From Nonomuraea roseoviolacea subsp. carminata (GTDB lineage Bacteria > Actinomycetota > Actinomycetes > Streptosporangiales > Streptosporangiaceae), in contig NZ_JAMZEC010000001.1 in assembly GCF_024172185.1 (NCBI RefSeq), positions 1,488,001 through 1,552,000 of the forward strand: a stretch of 64,000 nucleotides of DNA, given 5' to 3'. The position numbers were made by a program, and so were the translations under genes. Below are positions 54,725 to 64,000 of the stretch, piece by piece. The notes under the pieces were generated by a model. That model saw only the letters and a list, made by a program, of their open reading frames with translations, did not search any database and was not told the origin of the DNA. Every line of letters begins with the position of its first letter. Position 1 is the stretch's first letter.

Positions 54725-55558
54725 TCAGGCGGGATCGCCCTGGACGAACGTCCCGGTCTCGTCGGTCATCCGCTCGTACTCCTCCAGCCGAGCCTGGGTG
54801 CGCAGCGGCGCCGCGTCGGCCATGGCCTCCACCAGGGCCATGGCCAGGGCCAGCGGCGCGGCGTGTGAGTCGAACACCAGCCGGTCGCCCACGGGGGCGT
54901 CCAGCACGATCTCGGCGGGGAAGCCCGGCTTGTCGGTGATGACCGCCGTGCGCAGACCGAGCTTGCCCGCGTACTCCAGGGCCTGGACCGCCTCCACGGG
55001 ATAGCGCGGCAGCAGCACCGCCACCACCCACTCGGCCCCGGCCCGGCGGGCGGCGTGCAGGCCGTCGGCCAGCTCCGACCCGCCGTGCGTGAGCAGCCGC
55101 ACGTCGGGGTGGATGCGGCGGGCGTAGTAGGCGAACGTGGTGGCCAGCCCCGACGAGACGCGCAGCCCCAGGACGACCAGCGGCTCGGTCGCGGCCAGCG
55201 CCTCCCCCGCCTCCTTGAGCGGCAGCGACGCCAGGCGCTCGCGCAGCAGGGTGAGGTTGCGGATCTCGTTGTCGAACGCGCCGCGCAGCAGGCTGTCCCG
55301 CGGCGCCTCGACCGGGCCGCCCATCACCATCGGCCGCAGCGCCTGCCGCAGCTCCGGATAGCCGGCGAAGCCCAGCACGACTGCGAACCTGGTCACCGAC
55401 GGCTGGCTCACGCCCGCCCGCTCGGCCAGCTCGACGCTGGACAGGAAGATGGCCTCGTCGAGGTGCTCCGACAGGTAATGGGCGATCCTGCGCTGCACGG
55501 GCGACAGCCTCCGGCCGTTGAGCAGCGGCTCCATCGCGCCGTGATATCCACCCACCAC
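54725..55558 (-). CDS. RpiR/MurR-family regulator, candidate hut repressor
   Basis: 277 residues. N-terminal RpiR helix-turn-helix (LSPVQRRIAHYLSEHLDEAIFLSSVELAERAGVSQPSVTRFAVVLGFAGY in pattern, residues 18-68). The C-terminal SIS domain (about 115-250) usually senses a sugar phosphate or similar small ligand: VVLGLRVSSGLATTFAYYARRI. GTG 55558 or the next GTG after GGAGG. Placed between the two hut loci that share an operator, it is the likely regulator. Known hut repressors are mainly GntR (HutC) or IclR types, so this would be a different solution. Confidence 0.82.
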   Translation of the reverse strand: MVGGYHGAMEPLLNGRRLSPVQRRIAHYLSEHLDEAIFLSSVELAERAGVSQPSVTRFAVVLGFAGYPELRQALRPMVMGGPVEAPRDSLLRGAFDNEIRNLTLLRERLASLPLKEAGEALAATEPLVVLGLRVSSGLATTFAYYARRIHPDVRLLTHGGSELADGLHAARRAGAEWVVAVLLPRYPVEAVQALEYAGKLGLRTAVITDKPGFPAEIVLDAPVGDRLVFDSHAAPLALAMALVEAMADAAPLRTQARLEEYERMTDETGTFVQGDPA

Positions 55559-55601
55559 GCCACCTCCAACGCCACGCGGGCCGCATTCTCATCCCTGGCA
55601 C

Positions 55602-55654
55602 CACCGGCGGCCGTTCCCGTCCCCCTCTCGCGAGGCCGGGAACGGCCGCCGGTG
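55602..55654 (-). terminator. Terminator after hutU
   Basis: A perfect 18-bp stem (55602-55619 with 55637-55654) with a 17-base loop, directly after the hutU stop and before the start of the RpiR gene. GC-rich, no U tract. Confidence 0.88.
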
Positions 55655-55660
55655 AAGCCG

Positions 55661-57310
55661 TCAGGACTCCCGCATCGGGATGCGCACGCCGCGCTCCTCC
55701 GCGACCCGCGCGGCCTCGTCGTAGCCCGCGTCCACGTGCCGCATCACGCCCGTGCCCGGGTCGTTGGTCAGCACGCGGTTGACCTTCTCACGGGCCAGGG
55801 CCGTGCCGTCGGCCACCGTGACCTGGCCCGCGTGGATCGAGCGGCCGATGCCGACCCCGCCGCCGTGGTGGATCGACACCCAGGCGGCGCCGGAGGCGGT
55901 GTTGAGCATGGCGTTCAGCAGCGGCCAGTCGGCGATCGCGTCGGAGCCGTCGGCCATCGCCTCGGTCTCGCGGTACGGCGAGGCGACCGACCCGCTGTCG
56001 AGGTGGTCGCGGCCGATGACGACCGGCGCCTGGAGCTCGCCGGAGGCCACCATGTCGTTGAACCGCTCGCCCGCCAGGTGCCGCTCGCCGTACCCGAGCC
56101 AGCAGATGCGCGCGGGCAGCCCCTGGAAGTGGACCTTCTCCCCGGCGGCGCGGATCCAGCGCGCCAGCGGCTCGTTGTCCGGGAACAGGTCGAGGATGGC
56201 GCGGTCGGTGGCGGCGATGTCGGCCGGGTCGCCACTCAGCGCCGCCCACCGGAACGGGCCCTTGCCCTCGCAGAACAGCGGCCGGATGTAGGCCGGCACG
56301 AAGCCCGGGAAGTCGAAGGCCCGCCCGTAGCCGGCGAGCTGCGCCTCGCCCCGGATGGAGTTGCCGTAGTCGAACACCTCGGCACCGGCGTCCTGGAAAC
56401 CGACCATGGCCTCGACGTGCCGGGCCATCGACTCGCGGGCGCGGCGGGTGAAGGCGGCCGGGTCCTTGTCGCGCTCGGTCGCCATGTCCTCGAACGCGAC
56501 GCCGACCGGCAGGTACATGAGCGGGTCGTGGGCGGAGGTCTGGTCGGTGACGATGTCGATCTCGGCGCCGCGGGCCAGCAGCTCGGGCACGGCCTCGGCG
56601 GCGTTGGCGACGACGCCGATGGACAGCGGCCGGCGGGCGTCACGCGCCTCGTAGGCCAGGCGCAGCGCCTCGTCCAGCGAGGACGCCTGGACGTCGAGGT
56701 AGCGGTGCTCGATGCGGCGCGACACCGAGCGCGGGTCGCAGTCGACGCAGATGACGACGCCGCCGTTGAGGGTGACGGCCAGCGGCTGGGCGCCGCCCAT
56801 GCCGCCGAGGCCGGCCGTGAGCGTGATCGTCCCGGCCAGCGACCCGCCGAACTTCTTCTCGGCCACGGCGGCGAACGTCTCGTACGTTCCCTGCAGGATG
56901 CCCTGGGTGCCGATGTAGATCCACGAGCCCGCGGTCATCTGCCCGTACATGGTGAGCCCGGCCGCCTCCAGCCGCCGGAACTCCTCCCAGTTCGCCCAGT
57001 CGGGCACGAGGTTGGAGTTGGCGATGAGGACGCGCGGCGCCCACTCGTGGGTGCGGAACACCCCGACCGGGCGGCCGGACTGCACGAGCAGCGTCTCGTC
57101 GCCCTCCAGCGTCGTCAGCGTCCTGACCAGCGCGTCGAACGACGGCCAGTCACGCGCCGCCCGGCCCGAGCCGCCGTAGACGACCAGCTGCTCGGGGTGC
57201 TCGGCCACCTCCGGGTCCAGGTTGTTCTGGAGCATCCGGAGGGCGGCCTCCTGGGGCCACCCCTTCGCGGTGAGCGTGGTGCCTCGCGGCGCGCGCACGA
57301 TGCGGCTCAT
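55661..57310 (-). CDS. hutU: Urocanate hydratase
   Basis: 549 residues, normal urocanase length. Adds water to urocanate, giving imidazolonepropionate, with tightly bound NAD as electrophile. Characteristic parts: [60 protein letters not shown] and [20 protein letters not shown] 57310 follows AGGAGG. The frame is open far upstream, but that part is antisense to the exporter gene. It carries its own promoter and hut operator; hutH (histidine ammonia-lyase) is not in the window. Confidence 0.95.
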   Translation of the reverse strand: MSRIVRAPRGTTLTAKGWPQEAALRMLQNNLDPEVAEHPEQLVVYGGSGRAARDWPSFDALVRTLTTLEGDETLLVQSGRPVGVFRTHEWAPRVLIANSNLVPDWANWEEFRRLEAAGLTMYGQMTAGSWIYIGTQGILQGTYETFAAVAEKKFGGSLAGTITLTAGLGGMGGAQPLAVTLNGGVVICVDCDPRSVSRRIEHRYLDVQASSLDEALRLAYEARDARRPLSIGVVANAAEAVPELLARGAEIDIVTDQTSAHDPLMYLPVGVAFEDMATERDKDPAAFTRRARESMARHVEAMVGFQDAGAEVFDYGNSIRGEAQLAGYGRAFDFPGFVPAYIRPLFCEGKGPFRWAALSGDPADIAATDRAILDLFPDNEPLARWIRAAGEKVHFQGLPARICWLGYGERHLAGERFNDMVASGELQAPVVIGRDHLDSGSVASPYRETEAMADGSDAIADWPLLNAMLNTASGAAWVSIHHGGGVGIGRSIHAGQVTVADGTALAREKVNRVLTNDPGTGVMRHVDAGYDEAARVAEERGVRIPMRES

Positions 57311-57319
57311 GCGACCTCC

Positions 57320-57335
57320 TGAATGAAGGCATTCA
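57320..57335. promoter_or_regulatory. hut operator, copy 2, over the hutU promoter
   Basis: TGAATGAAGGCATTCA, the same inverted repeat as at 53908 except one centre base. On the minus strand the hutU promoter reads TTGTTA (-35, 57359-57354), 16 bases, TATGAA (-10, 57337-57332), so the operator overlaps the -10 box and start of transcription: a clear repressor position. Confidence 0.82.
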
Positions 57336-57363
57336 TATTTGTCTCTGGAAGAGTAACAATGCC

Positions 57364-59100
57364 TCAGGACACCAGGAACTGGGTGGCGGCCAGCTCGCGG
57401 TAGAGGTCGTCGTGACCGACCAGCTCCTCGTGGGTGCCGGACGCCCGTACGCCGCCGCCCTCCATGACGACGATGCGGCCCGCGTTGGTCACGGTGGACA
57501 GCCGGTGCGCGATGACGAGCACGGTGGTCTCGGTGGCGACCTCGGCGATGACCTCGCGCAGCCGCAGCTCGTTGACCGCGTCGAGCTGCGAGGTGGCCTC
57601 GTCCAGCAGGAGCAGCCGGGGCTTGCGCAGCAGCGCCCGCGCGATGGCGACCCGCTGCCGCTCGCCGCCGGACAGCAGCACGCCGCGATGGCCGACCGGC
57701 GTCTCCAGCCCTTCGGGAAGCCGGGCGACGAGGTCGTCGAGGCGGGTGCGGGCGATGGCGCTCCACAGCTCGTCCTCGGCGGCGCCGGGGGCGGCGAACA
57801 GGAGGTTCTCGCGCAGGGTCCCGGCGAGCACGGGCGCGTCCTGCTCGACGTAGCCGAGGGCGGCGCGCAGCTCGGCGAGCGGCCAGTCGCGGATGTCGCG
57901 GCCGTCGACGAGGATGGTCCCGGACTGATGGTCGTAGAAGCGTTCGAGCAGGGCGAACACCGTGGACTTGCCGGCGCCGGACGGCCCGACGAGCGCGGTC
58001 AGCCCGCCGGCGGGCACCTCGAAGGTCACGCCGTCGTGCACGGCCGGCCGGTCCTCGCCGTACCGGAACACCACGTCCTCGAACCGCACCCCGACCGGCT
58101 CGGCCCGCTCCGGAGCCTCGACGGCTTCGGCAGGTGCGGCGGCGAGGACGGCGACCGGCTCGGCGGGCAGGTCCTCGATCTCCTTGATGCGCTTCATCGC
58201 GGCCAGGCCCTGCTGGAGCTGGACGGCCCCCTCGACGAGCTGCCCGATGGGCGCGACCAGGTAGAACAGGTACAGCAGGAACGCGATCAGCGACGAGATC
58301 GCCAGCGCTCCGGACGCGACCCGCGACCCGCCCACCGCGAGCACGCTGAGGAACGCGAGCTGCACGGCCATCCACGTGGCCACGCCGGCCAGCGAGGTCC
58401 ATCCGGCCACCTGGAGCCCTCGGTCGCGGGCCCGCTCGGCGGCGTCGCCGACGACCGCGATCTCCCGGTCCTCCGCCCCGCTCGCCTTGACTGTCCGGTA
58501 CGCCTGGAGCGCCCGGTCGAGGACCGCCCCCATGTCGCCCACGGCGGTCTGGGCCTCCTGCTGCGCCCGCTGGATCCGCGGCATGATCAGCGCGGTCATG
58601 CCGCCGATCACGACCACCACGAGCAGCGTGACGAGCAGCAGCACGCCGTCCATGGCCGCCATCATGACCACGGCCCCGACGAGCATGAACACCGCGCCGA
58701 TGGAGTTGACGATGCCGTTGGTCAGCACCGCCCGCAGCAGCGTCGTGTCGCCGGTCACCCGGGACAGCAGGTCACCGGGCTTGAGCCGGTCCACGTCGGC
58801 CACCCTGAGGCGGAGCAACCGGTCCACGAGGCGGCGCCGGGCGCCGAGCACGATGCCCTCGCCGGTGCGCTCCATGAGGTAGTTGCCCCCGGCCGAGACC
58901 ACGGCGCCGACCACGACCGCCACGGTGAGCCCGGCGAGCGGGCCGGCGATCGATCCGCCCTGCCCGAAGGCGTCCACCACGTACTTGGCCAGCAACGGCA
59001 TGGCGAGCCCCGCCGCCGAGCCGACCAGGCCCAGTAACCCTCCGACGACGAGGATCCCCCGGTGCGGGCGAACGTAGGAGAGCAGCTCCTTGATCACCAC
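57364..59100 (-). CDS. ABC multidrug/lipid exporter half-transporter
   Basis: 578 residues: six-helix membrane domain (1-310) fused to an ATPase domain. Walker [11 protein letters not shown]-loop [13 protein letters not shown], signature [16 protein letters not shown], Walker [13 protein letters not shown] and H-loop VIAHRLST. It works as a homodimer or with a partner half not seen here. Exports hydrophobic drugs or lipids by family analogy. GTG 59100 or 59097 after AAAGGAGG. Divergent from DUF4331 with two identical-type operators between. Its 3' end lies 4 bp from the hutU -35. Confidence 0.92.
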   Translation of the reverse strand: MVIKELLSYVRPHRGILVVGGLLGLVGSAAGLAMPLLAKYVVDAFGQGGSIAGPLAGLTVAVVVGAVVSAGGNYLMERTGEGIVLGARRRLVDRLLRLRVADVDRLKPGDLLSRVTGDTTLLRAVLTNGIVNSIGAVFMLVGAVVMMAAMDGVLLLVTLLVVVVIGGMTALIMPRIQRAQQEAQTAVGDMGAVLDRALQAYRTVKASGAEDREIAVVGDAAERARDRGLQVAGWTSLAGVATWMAVQLAFLSVLAVGGSRVASGALAISSLIAFLLYLFYLVAPIGQLVEGAVQLQQGLAAMKRIKEIEDLPAEPVAVLAAAPAEAVEAPERAEPVGVRFEDVVFRYGEDRPAVHDGVTFEVPAGGLTALVGPSGAGKSTVFALLERFYDHQSGTILVDGRDIRDWPLAELRAALGYVEQDAPVLAGTLRENLLFAAPGAAEDELWSAIARTRLDDLVARLPEGLETPVGHRGVLLSGGERQRVAIARALLRKPRLLLLDEATSQLDAVNELRLREVIAEVATETTVLVIAHRLSTVTNAGRIVVMEGGGVRASGTHEELVGHDDLYRELAATQFLVS

Positions 59101-59168
59101 GCCTCCTTTCCCGACACATCTCGATAAATCCTGAAACGCCCAACGAACGGGCGCGCGACTTCGACACC

Positions 59169-59212
59169 CGTCAACCTAAATTGACGACCAAAGTATGTCA
59201 ACTTCGGTTGAC
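59169..59212. promoter_or_regulatory. Two copies of GTCAA-N6-TTGAC operator
   Basis: GTCAA, six bases, TTGAC occurs at 59170-59185 and again at 59197-59212, 27 bp apart, in the 238-bp divergent gap between the exporter and DUF4331 genes. Flanks extend the symmetry (CGTCAA/TTGACG at the first, GTCAAC/GTTGAC at the second). Size and arrangement fit MarR or PadR-type regulators. No such gene is adjacent. Confidence 0.75.
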
Positions 59213-59338
59213 GTCGCGATCTTCACGCAGAGACCTCGCGCCCAGCCACATCCGAAAGCGCTCCGCCGACGTATCACCCATCGAGGAACCCGGCCGGAAC
59301 CTCTCGAACAGATCAGCCCTCAGAAAGAAGGACCGAAC

Positions 59339-60715
59339 ATGGAGCTCCGGATCAACCGGCGCGCACTGATCGGGCTGGGCGTCGCGGCGGCGCTGACCGC
59401 CTCCTCGTTCGCGCTGCTCCGGACGGACGCGGGAACCGCCTCCTCGCACCGCGAGGCCCCGATGATCGCGGGCGACCCGCGCAACGACAACACCGACGTG
59501 TACGCGTTCGTCAGCCCCGACCGGGCCGACACGGTGACCCTCCTCGCCAACTGGATCCCGTTCCAGGAGCCCAACGGCGGGCCGAACTTCTACTCGTTCG
59601 ACACCAGGTCGCGCTACAACATCAAGATCGACAACGACGGCGACGCCCGCCCGGACATCACCTACCAGTGGACGTTCCGCGACGAGGACCGCCGCGGAAC
59701 CAGCACGTTCCTCTACAACAACGGCCCCGTCACCTCGCTCGACGACGAGAACCTGCTCTTCCGCCAGCGCTACACCCTCAAGCGGATCACCCGCCACGGC
59801 GTCAGGACCCTCGTCTCCGACGGCGTCGTCGCGCCCGGCAACGTCGGCCCGGCCTCCATGCCCGACTACGCCACGCTCCGCGCGCAGGCGATCCACGGCC
59901 TGCCCGGCGGCGGCAAGGCGTTCGCCGGCCAGGCCGACGAGGCGTTCTTCCTCGATCTGCGGGTCTTCGACCTGCTGTACGGCGGCAACCTGTCCGAGGT
60001 GGGCCAGGACACCACCAAGGGCTACAACGTCAGCTCGCTGGCCGTGCAGGTGCCCGCCGCGGACCTCGCGCTCAGGGGCGACGTCCGGCGCAACCCGGTG
60101 ATCGGCATCTGGTCGACCACCGACAAGTGGAGCCCGCACGGCTACACCCAGGTCTCCCGGCTCGGCAACCCGCTGGTCAACGAGGTCGTGGCGTCCGCGG
60201 GCCTGAAGGACGCCTTCAACGCGCTGCCCCCGGCCAAGGACGCCGACGTGGCGGCCCTGGTCAAGCGGGTCACCGACCCCGAGGTGCCGAAGCTCCTGGA
60301 GGCCCTCTACGGCATCAAGGCGCCCGCCACCCCACGCGCCGACCTCGTGGAAATCTTCCTGACCGGCGTCGCCAAGGGCAACGGGCCCATCGCCGCCGAC
60401 CTGAACTCCCAGACCCTCAACAAGGACGCCGGCAGGCTCCGCCCGGCCGAGATGCTGCGGCTCAACATGACGGTCGCGCCGGCCAAGGACCCGAACCGGC
60501 TCGGCGTGCTCGCGGGCGACCTGCAGGGCTTCCCCAACGGGCGGCGGCTCGGCGACGACGTCGTCGACATCGAGCTGCAGGCCCTGGCGGGGGCCGCCAC
60601 CTCGGGCAAGCTCGTCGCGGCGCTGACCGACAAGGTGGACCGCAACGACAAGCCGGCGCTGCGCTCGTTCCCGTACATCCCGCTGCCGAGCGGCGTCGCC
60701 GTCAACCAGCGCTGA
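59339..60715 (+). CDS. DUF4331 secreted/membrane-anchored protein
   Basis: 458 residues. N-terminal signal-like helix (RRALIGLGVAAALTASSFALL), then the DUF4331 hallmark SSHREAPMIAGDPRNDNTDVYAFVS, and the later GRRLGDDVVDIELQALAG typical of the family. Function not established; the protein is usually encoded with a TPR protein and a NicO-type metal transporter, as here. ATG 59339 follows AGAAGGA. Probably exported across the membrane. Confidence 0.87.
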   Translation: MELRINRRALIGLGVAAALTASSFALLRTDAGTASSHREAPMIAGDPRNDNTDVYAFVSPDRADTVTLLANWIPFQEPNGGPNFYSFDTRSRYNIKIDNDGDARPDITYQWTFRDEDRRGTSTFLYNNGPVTSLDDENLLFRQRYTLKRITRHGVRTLVSDGVVAPGNVGPASMPDYATLRAQAIHGLPGGGKAFAGQADEAFFLDLRVFDLLYGGNLSEVGQDTTKGYNVSSLAVQVPAADLALRGDVRRNPVIGIWSTTDKWSPHGYTQVSRLGNPLVNEVVASAGLKDAFNALPPAKDADVAALVKRVTDPEVPKLLEALYGIKAPATPRADLVEIFLTGVAKGNGPIAADLNSQTLNKDAGRLRPAEMLRLNMTVAPAKDPNRLGVLAGDLQGFPNGRRLGDDVVDIELQALAGAATSGKLVAALTDKVDRNDKPALRSFPYIPLPSGVAVNQR

Positions 60716-60810
60716 GCACCCACCCCTCCCGACCACCGGCGCCGCACCCCGCCCCCTCCCGTCCCATCGTGGGGGCCGCCCGGCTCCCTCTCCTGGCCGG
60801 GCGCCCTCTC

Positions 60811-60879
60811 CGGCGGACCCGCCCACCCCGAGGTCCGCCGCCCGCCGGCCGGTCGCCTCCCCCGTCGCGACCGGCCGGC
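60811..60879. terminator. Two GC-rich hairpins after the DUF4331 gene
   Basis: First hairpin: CGGCGGACC (60811-60819) with GGTCCGCCG (60832-60840). Second: 13-bp arms 60844-60856 and 60867-60879, loop of ten. They lie in the 256-bp gap before the TPR gene. They may lower read-through rather than stop it, because the cluster order is conserved. Nothing else was recognised in the gap. Confidence 0.7.
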
Positions 60880-60971
60880 CTCCCCACCTCCCGACCAAGC
60901 CCGTCTCCCCGGTCCCCGTCCCATCTCTCCGACCTCCCGGGCTCAGGCCCACGACCCATCCGGAGCACTCG

Positions 60972-62198
60972 ATGCGATCACTCGTCCTCGCCGGCGGCGT
61001 GGTCCTGGCCGGCGCGCTGGTCTTCACCGCCGCCGCGGTGTCCGCCCCGCCCGCACGGCCGGCCGCGCCGCCGCGGCAGGCGGCGCCGTTCACCGAGACG
61101 TTGCAGGCCCGGCTCAGGCGCCTGCCCGGCGACCACCGCGGCTGGGCCCGGCTCGGCCTCCAGTACGTGGACCAGGCCAGGGTCACCGGCGACCCGTCGT
61201 ACTACGTCAAGGCGGAGGGCGCCCTGGCCACCGCGGCGCGACTGGCTCCCGAGGACGACGCGGTGCTCACCGGGCGGGCCGCGCTGGCCGCCGGCCGCCA
61301 CGAGTTCTCCGACGCGGTACGGCTCGCCGAGCGCGCCGCCACCGTCAACCCGTACGGCGCCGCGGCCTACGGGGTGCTGGCCGACGCCCGCACCCAGCTC
61401 GGCGACCTGTCCGGCGCCCGCCGGGCCGTGGACCGGATGATGGGCCTGCGCCCCGGCGTCGCCTCCTTCGCCCGGGCCTCGTACGCGGCCGAGCTGCGCG
61501 GCGACCAGAAGGGCGCGCGGGAGTTCCTGAAGTACGCCCTGGACGACGCCTGCACCCCGGCCGACATCGCCTACGTCCGCCACTACCTCGGTGAGCTGGC
61601 CCTGCACGCGGGCGACCTGCGGGAGGCGGGCGACCAGTACGGCCGGGCGCTCGCGGCCGACCCCGCGTACACGCCGGCGCTGGCCGGGCAGGCGCGGGTC
61701 GCCGCGCTCGGCGGGCGGCTGAGCGAGGCGCTCACCCTGTACGACCGGGTGGTCCAGCGGCTCCCGCTGCCGCAGTACCTCATCGAGCAGGGCGAGACCG
61801 CCGCCAGGGCGGGCCGGCCCGCCGACTGGACGCTGCTGCGGGCCCAGCGCGGGCTGCTGGAGTCGGCCGGGGTGCGCGACGACCTGACGTGGGCCGAGTT
61901 CGAGGCCGACCACGGCGACCCGCGGCAGGCGGTGCGGCACGCCCGGGCCGAGTACGCCCGCAACCCCAACCTGGTGGCGGCGGACGCGCTGGCCTGGGCG
62001 CTGTTCAGGGCGGGCGACGCGAAGGCGGCCCTGCCGTACGCGGTCAAGGCCACCTCGACGGGCTGGCGCAACCCGCTGCTGCGCCACCACCGCGCCCGCA
62101 TCGAACAGGCTCTGGGAGATCGGCGCGCCGACGCGGCGGCCCTGACGGCCCGGCCCGGCTTCGACCCGTCGCTGCCCGCCCTGGCGAGGTTCTCATGA
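60972..62198 (+). CDS. Exported TPR-repeat protein
   Basis: 408 residues. Signal peptide (SLVLAGGVVLAGALVFTAAAVSA), then helical pairs with the tetratricopeptide pattern across residues 60-380: the blocks around WARLGLQYVDQARV, GRHEFSDAVRLAERAATVNP, GDLREAGDQYGRALAADP and GRLSEALTLYDRVV are clear repeats. TPR proteins scaffold other proteins; the likely partner is the DUF4331 or the metal transporter. Its stop overlaps the next gene by ATGA, so these two are coupled. Confidence 0.83.
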   Translation: MRSLVLAGGVVLAGALVFTAAAVSAPPARPAAPPRQAAPFTETLQARLRRLPGDHRGWARLGLQYVDQARVTGDPSYYVKAEGALATAARLAPEDDAVLTGRAALAAGRHEFSDAVRLAERAATVNPYGAAAYGVLADARTQLGDLSGARRAVDRMMGLRPGVASFARASYAAELRGDQKGAREFLKYALDDACTPADIAYVRHYLGELALHAGDLREAGDQYGRALAADPAYTPALAGQARVAALGGRLSEALTLYDRVVQRLPLPQYLIEQGETAARAGRPADWTLLRAQRGLLESAGVRDDLTWAEFEADHGDPRQAVRHARAEYARNPNLVAADALAWALFRAGDAKAALPYAVKATSTGWRNPLLRHHRARIEQALGDRRADAAALTARPGFDPSLPALARFS

Positions 62199-63967
62199 CC
62201 CCCGCGAACGTGCCCGCCCGGCCCCTTCACCTCACCGCCCGGCTGATCGCCATCACCGCCCAGCCGCCGCTTCACTTCACCGCCCGGCCGTTCGCGCTCA
62301 CCGCCCGTCTCGTGACCTGGCGCCCGGCCGCGACCGCAGCGCTCCCCGACCCCTCCCACCGGCAGGCGATCATCTCTTGCCCCGCCGCCTCCCGCCAGAA
62401 CGCCGGCCCCGCGGCCCCCGGCGCCTCCCCTCAAGACGCCGGCCCCGCACACCGGAGCGCCTCGCGTACCGGAGCCCGGCTGGTGCCACCCGCGCTGGTG
62501 GCTGTCGTTCTGGGTGTGCTTCTGCTCGGGCCGGTCCTGTTCTCCAGGCCCGCGCTGGCGGCGACCGCGCCGGCGCACCCGATGGGCAACTTCACCGTGA
62601 ACCACTACAACGGCCTGCGCCTCCAACCTGCCCAGGTACGGAACCTGGCCGTGGTGGACGCCGCCGAGCTGCCCACCCTCCAGGCGCAGCCCCAGGTGGA
62701 CGCCTCCTACGCGGACCGCCGCTGCGCCGCCCTGGCCGCGGCGCAGCGGCTGACCGTGGGCGGCACGGCGACGCCGTGGCGGGTGGAGCGGGCCGAGTAC
62801 GTGTACCGGCCGGGGCAGGGCGGCCTGCGTACCAGCCGTCTCACCTGCGAGCTGACGGCGCCGGCCGCGGCGTCGCCGGGCGGGCGGGGCACGGTGGTGA
62901 CGTTCGCGGACGCGTTCGAGCAGGAGCGGATCGGCTGGCGGGAGATCACCGCGGTGGGGGACGGGGTGCGGCTGGCCGCGTCGTCGGCGCCCGCGGTCAG
63001 CGTGAGCGACGAGCTGCGCACATACCCGCAGGACCTGCTGGCCGACCCCCTCGACCAGCGCACGGCGACGGTGACGGTCGCCGGCGCCGGTCCGCCGTCC
63101 GCCGCCGGTACCGGCGCGGGCACGTCCGGGACGACGCCGCTGGGCGGGATCGCGATCGGCGGACCGGTCGGCGACGCGCTGGCCGCGCTGGACAGGACGT
63201 TCACGGGGCTCGTCGGCGCGGACCGGCTGACGGCGCCGCTCGGGCTGCTGGCCCTGGGTCTGGCCGTGGTGCTGGGCGCGGGTCACGCGCTGATCCCCGG
63301 CCACGGCAAGACGATCATGGCGGCGTACCTCGCCGGGCGCCGGGGGCGGCCCCGGGACGCGCTGGTGGTGGGCGCCACGGTGACGGCCACCCACACGGCC
63401 GGGGTGCTGGTGGTGGGGCTGCTGCTGAGCGCGTTCACGGCCCTGGCGGGCGAGTCGGTGCTGGCGTGGCTGGGGGTCGCGAGCGGCGTGCTGATCGCCG
63501 TCATGGGGGGCCGCCTGCTGCTCGCGTCCCGCCGCGACCACGACTCCGGCCACGGCCACGGCCATGTGCACGGAGACCGACACGAACACGCACATGGATA
63601 CGGGCATGGACACGGACACGGGCACGGGCATGCGGGTGGCGGGGTCGGGCGGGGTGGGCTGCTCGGGATGGGGATCGCGGGCGGCCTCGTGCCGAGCCCC
63701 TCGGCGCTGATCGTGCTGCTCGGCGCGATCGGCCTGGGCCGCGCCTGGTTCGGCGTCGCGCTGGTCACGGCGTACGGGCTCGGCATGGCGGCCACCCTCA
63801 CCGCCACCGGGCTGCTGCTGGTCAAGCTGGTCGGCCGACTGGAGCGGCGGGCCTCGGCCGGTCAGCGCCTGGCCGCCCGCCTGTCGGGCCTGGCCCCGGC
63901 CGGGACGGCGGTCATGGTCGTGCTGCTGGGCGCCGGTCTGGCGCTGCGCTCGGTCACCGCCCTCTGA
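62195..63967 (+). CDS. NicO/RcnA-like nickel/cobalt transporter with His-rich loop
   Basis: 590 residues. Residues 1-130 are an unusual Arg/Pro/Ala-rich leader with the repeat LTARL; a signal-like helix follows (LVAVVLGVLLLGPVLF). The extracellular part HPMGNFTVNHYNGLRL is followed by six membrane helices. The NicO signature GAGHALIPGHGKT (about 364-376) and TATHTAGVLVVGLLLSA hold metal-coordinating His residues. The loop HGHGHVHGDRHEHAHGYGHG is extremely His-rich. By family it moves Ni or Co, probably out of the cell. The true start may lie later than the ATG at 62195. Confidence 0.82.
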   Translation: MTPANVPARPLHLTARLIAITAQPPLHFTARPFALTARLVTWRPAATAALPDPSHRQAIISCPAASRQNAGPAAPGASPQDAGPAHRSASRTGARLVPPALVAVVLGVLLLGPVLFSRPALAATAPAHPMGNFTVNHYNGLRLQPAQVRNLAVVDAAELPTLQAQPQVDASYADRRCAALAAAQRLTVGGTATPWRVERAEYVYRPGQGGLRTSRLTCELTAPAAASPGGRGTVVTFADAFEQERIGWREITAVGDGVRLAASSAPAVSVSDELRTYPQDLLADPLDQRTATVTVAGAGPPSAAGTGAGTSGTTPLGGIAIGGPVGDALAALDRTFTGLVGADRLTAPLGLLALGLAVVLGAGHALIPGHGKTIMAAYLAGRRGRPRDALVVGATVTATHTAGVLVVGLLLSAFTALAGESVLAWLGVASGVLIAVMGGRLLLASRRDHDSGHGHGHVHGDRHEHAHGYGHGHGHGHGHAGGGVGRGGLLGMGIAGGLVPSPSALIVLLGAIGLGRAWFGVALVTAYGLGMAATLTATGLLLVKLVGRLERRASAGQRLAARLSGLAPAGTAVMVVLLGAGLALRSVTAL

Positions 63968-64000
63968 ATCGGGGGTGGCGAGCCACCAGAGGTATCCCTA

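Noticed and set aside
55661..58402. hutU fused to a 360-residue N-terminal extension
   Set aside because: The extension is antisense to the exporter gene and low-complexity; AGGAGG, a -10/-35 pair and the hut operator mark the ATG at 57310 as start.

Overview
The window is 64 kb of very GC-rich DNA with densely packed genes, many GTG/TTG starts and four-base ATGA/GTGA gene overlaps. Conservon operons (cvn), a GlnR-type nitrogen box, a DtxR/IdeR-type iron box and an actinobacterial histidine-utilisation (hut) set point to a filamentous actinomycete. A member of the Streptosporangiaceae (Nonomuraea-like) is my best guess, but the species cannot be fixed from the sequence alone. There are no rRNA or tRNA genes, transposases, phage genes or CRISPR arrays.

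1-23.3 kb holds three conservons (sensor kinase CvnA, roadblock CvnB, DUF742 CvnC, Ras-like GTPase CvnD), the first cut by the window edge. Conservons 1 and 2 each face, across about 360 bp, an operon for an NMT1/SsuA-type ABC importer: a lipoprotein plus two permeases. Importer 1 is followed by an O-methyltransferase and, beyond a strong hairpin, a PhzS-like FAD monooxygenase. Importer 2 is followed by a hydantoinase-like amidohydrolase and the only ATPase of this type in the window. At least 2,983 bp of the two conservons (start of cvnC, all of cvnB, three quarters of cvnA) are identical at 1-2983 and 9604-12586. The N-terminal 160 residues of the two sensors, and the transporters, are clearly different. 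This looks like a duplicated conservon-plus-importer module whose output half was homogenised and whose input half diverged, and it is the most unusual thing here. Conservon 3 (18.5-23.3 kb) closes the block.

23.5-35 kb: an aldehyde dehydrogenase, a family 1 glycosyltransferase with a divergent TetR regulator, a PotABCD-type polyamine importer, a glucosamine-kinase-like gene with a SIS sugar isomerase, an autoregulated-looking TetR, and a membrane protein of unknown function. Conservon 4 (35.2-39.8 kb) follows.

39.9-49 kb: the nitrogen control set amtB-glnK-glnD behind a four-part GlnR box, an iron-regulated siderophore-binding lipoprotein, a MOSC protein, and two divergent regulator/enzyme pairs (CGNR protein/SnoaL-like protein; TetR/alpha-beta hydrolase), each with an inverted repeat between the partners.

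49-57.3 kb: a principal-like sigma factor and the hut genes. hutI, hutF and an M20 amidohydrolase form one operon, and hutU stands apart. The operon and hutU carry the same 16-bp inverted repeat at their promoters, and a RpiR-family regulator lies between them. 57.3-64 kb: an ABC exporter divergent from a DUF4331 protein across two copies of one operator, then a TPR protein and a NicO/RcnA-like metal transporter with a His-rich loop.

Short tandem repeat arrays with different units recur in spacers and inside several genes throughout the window.
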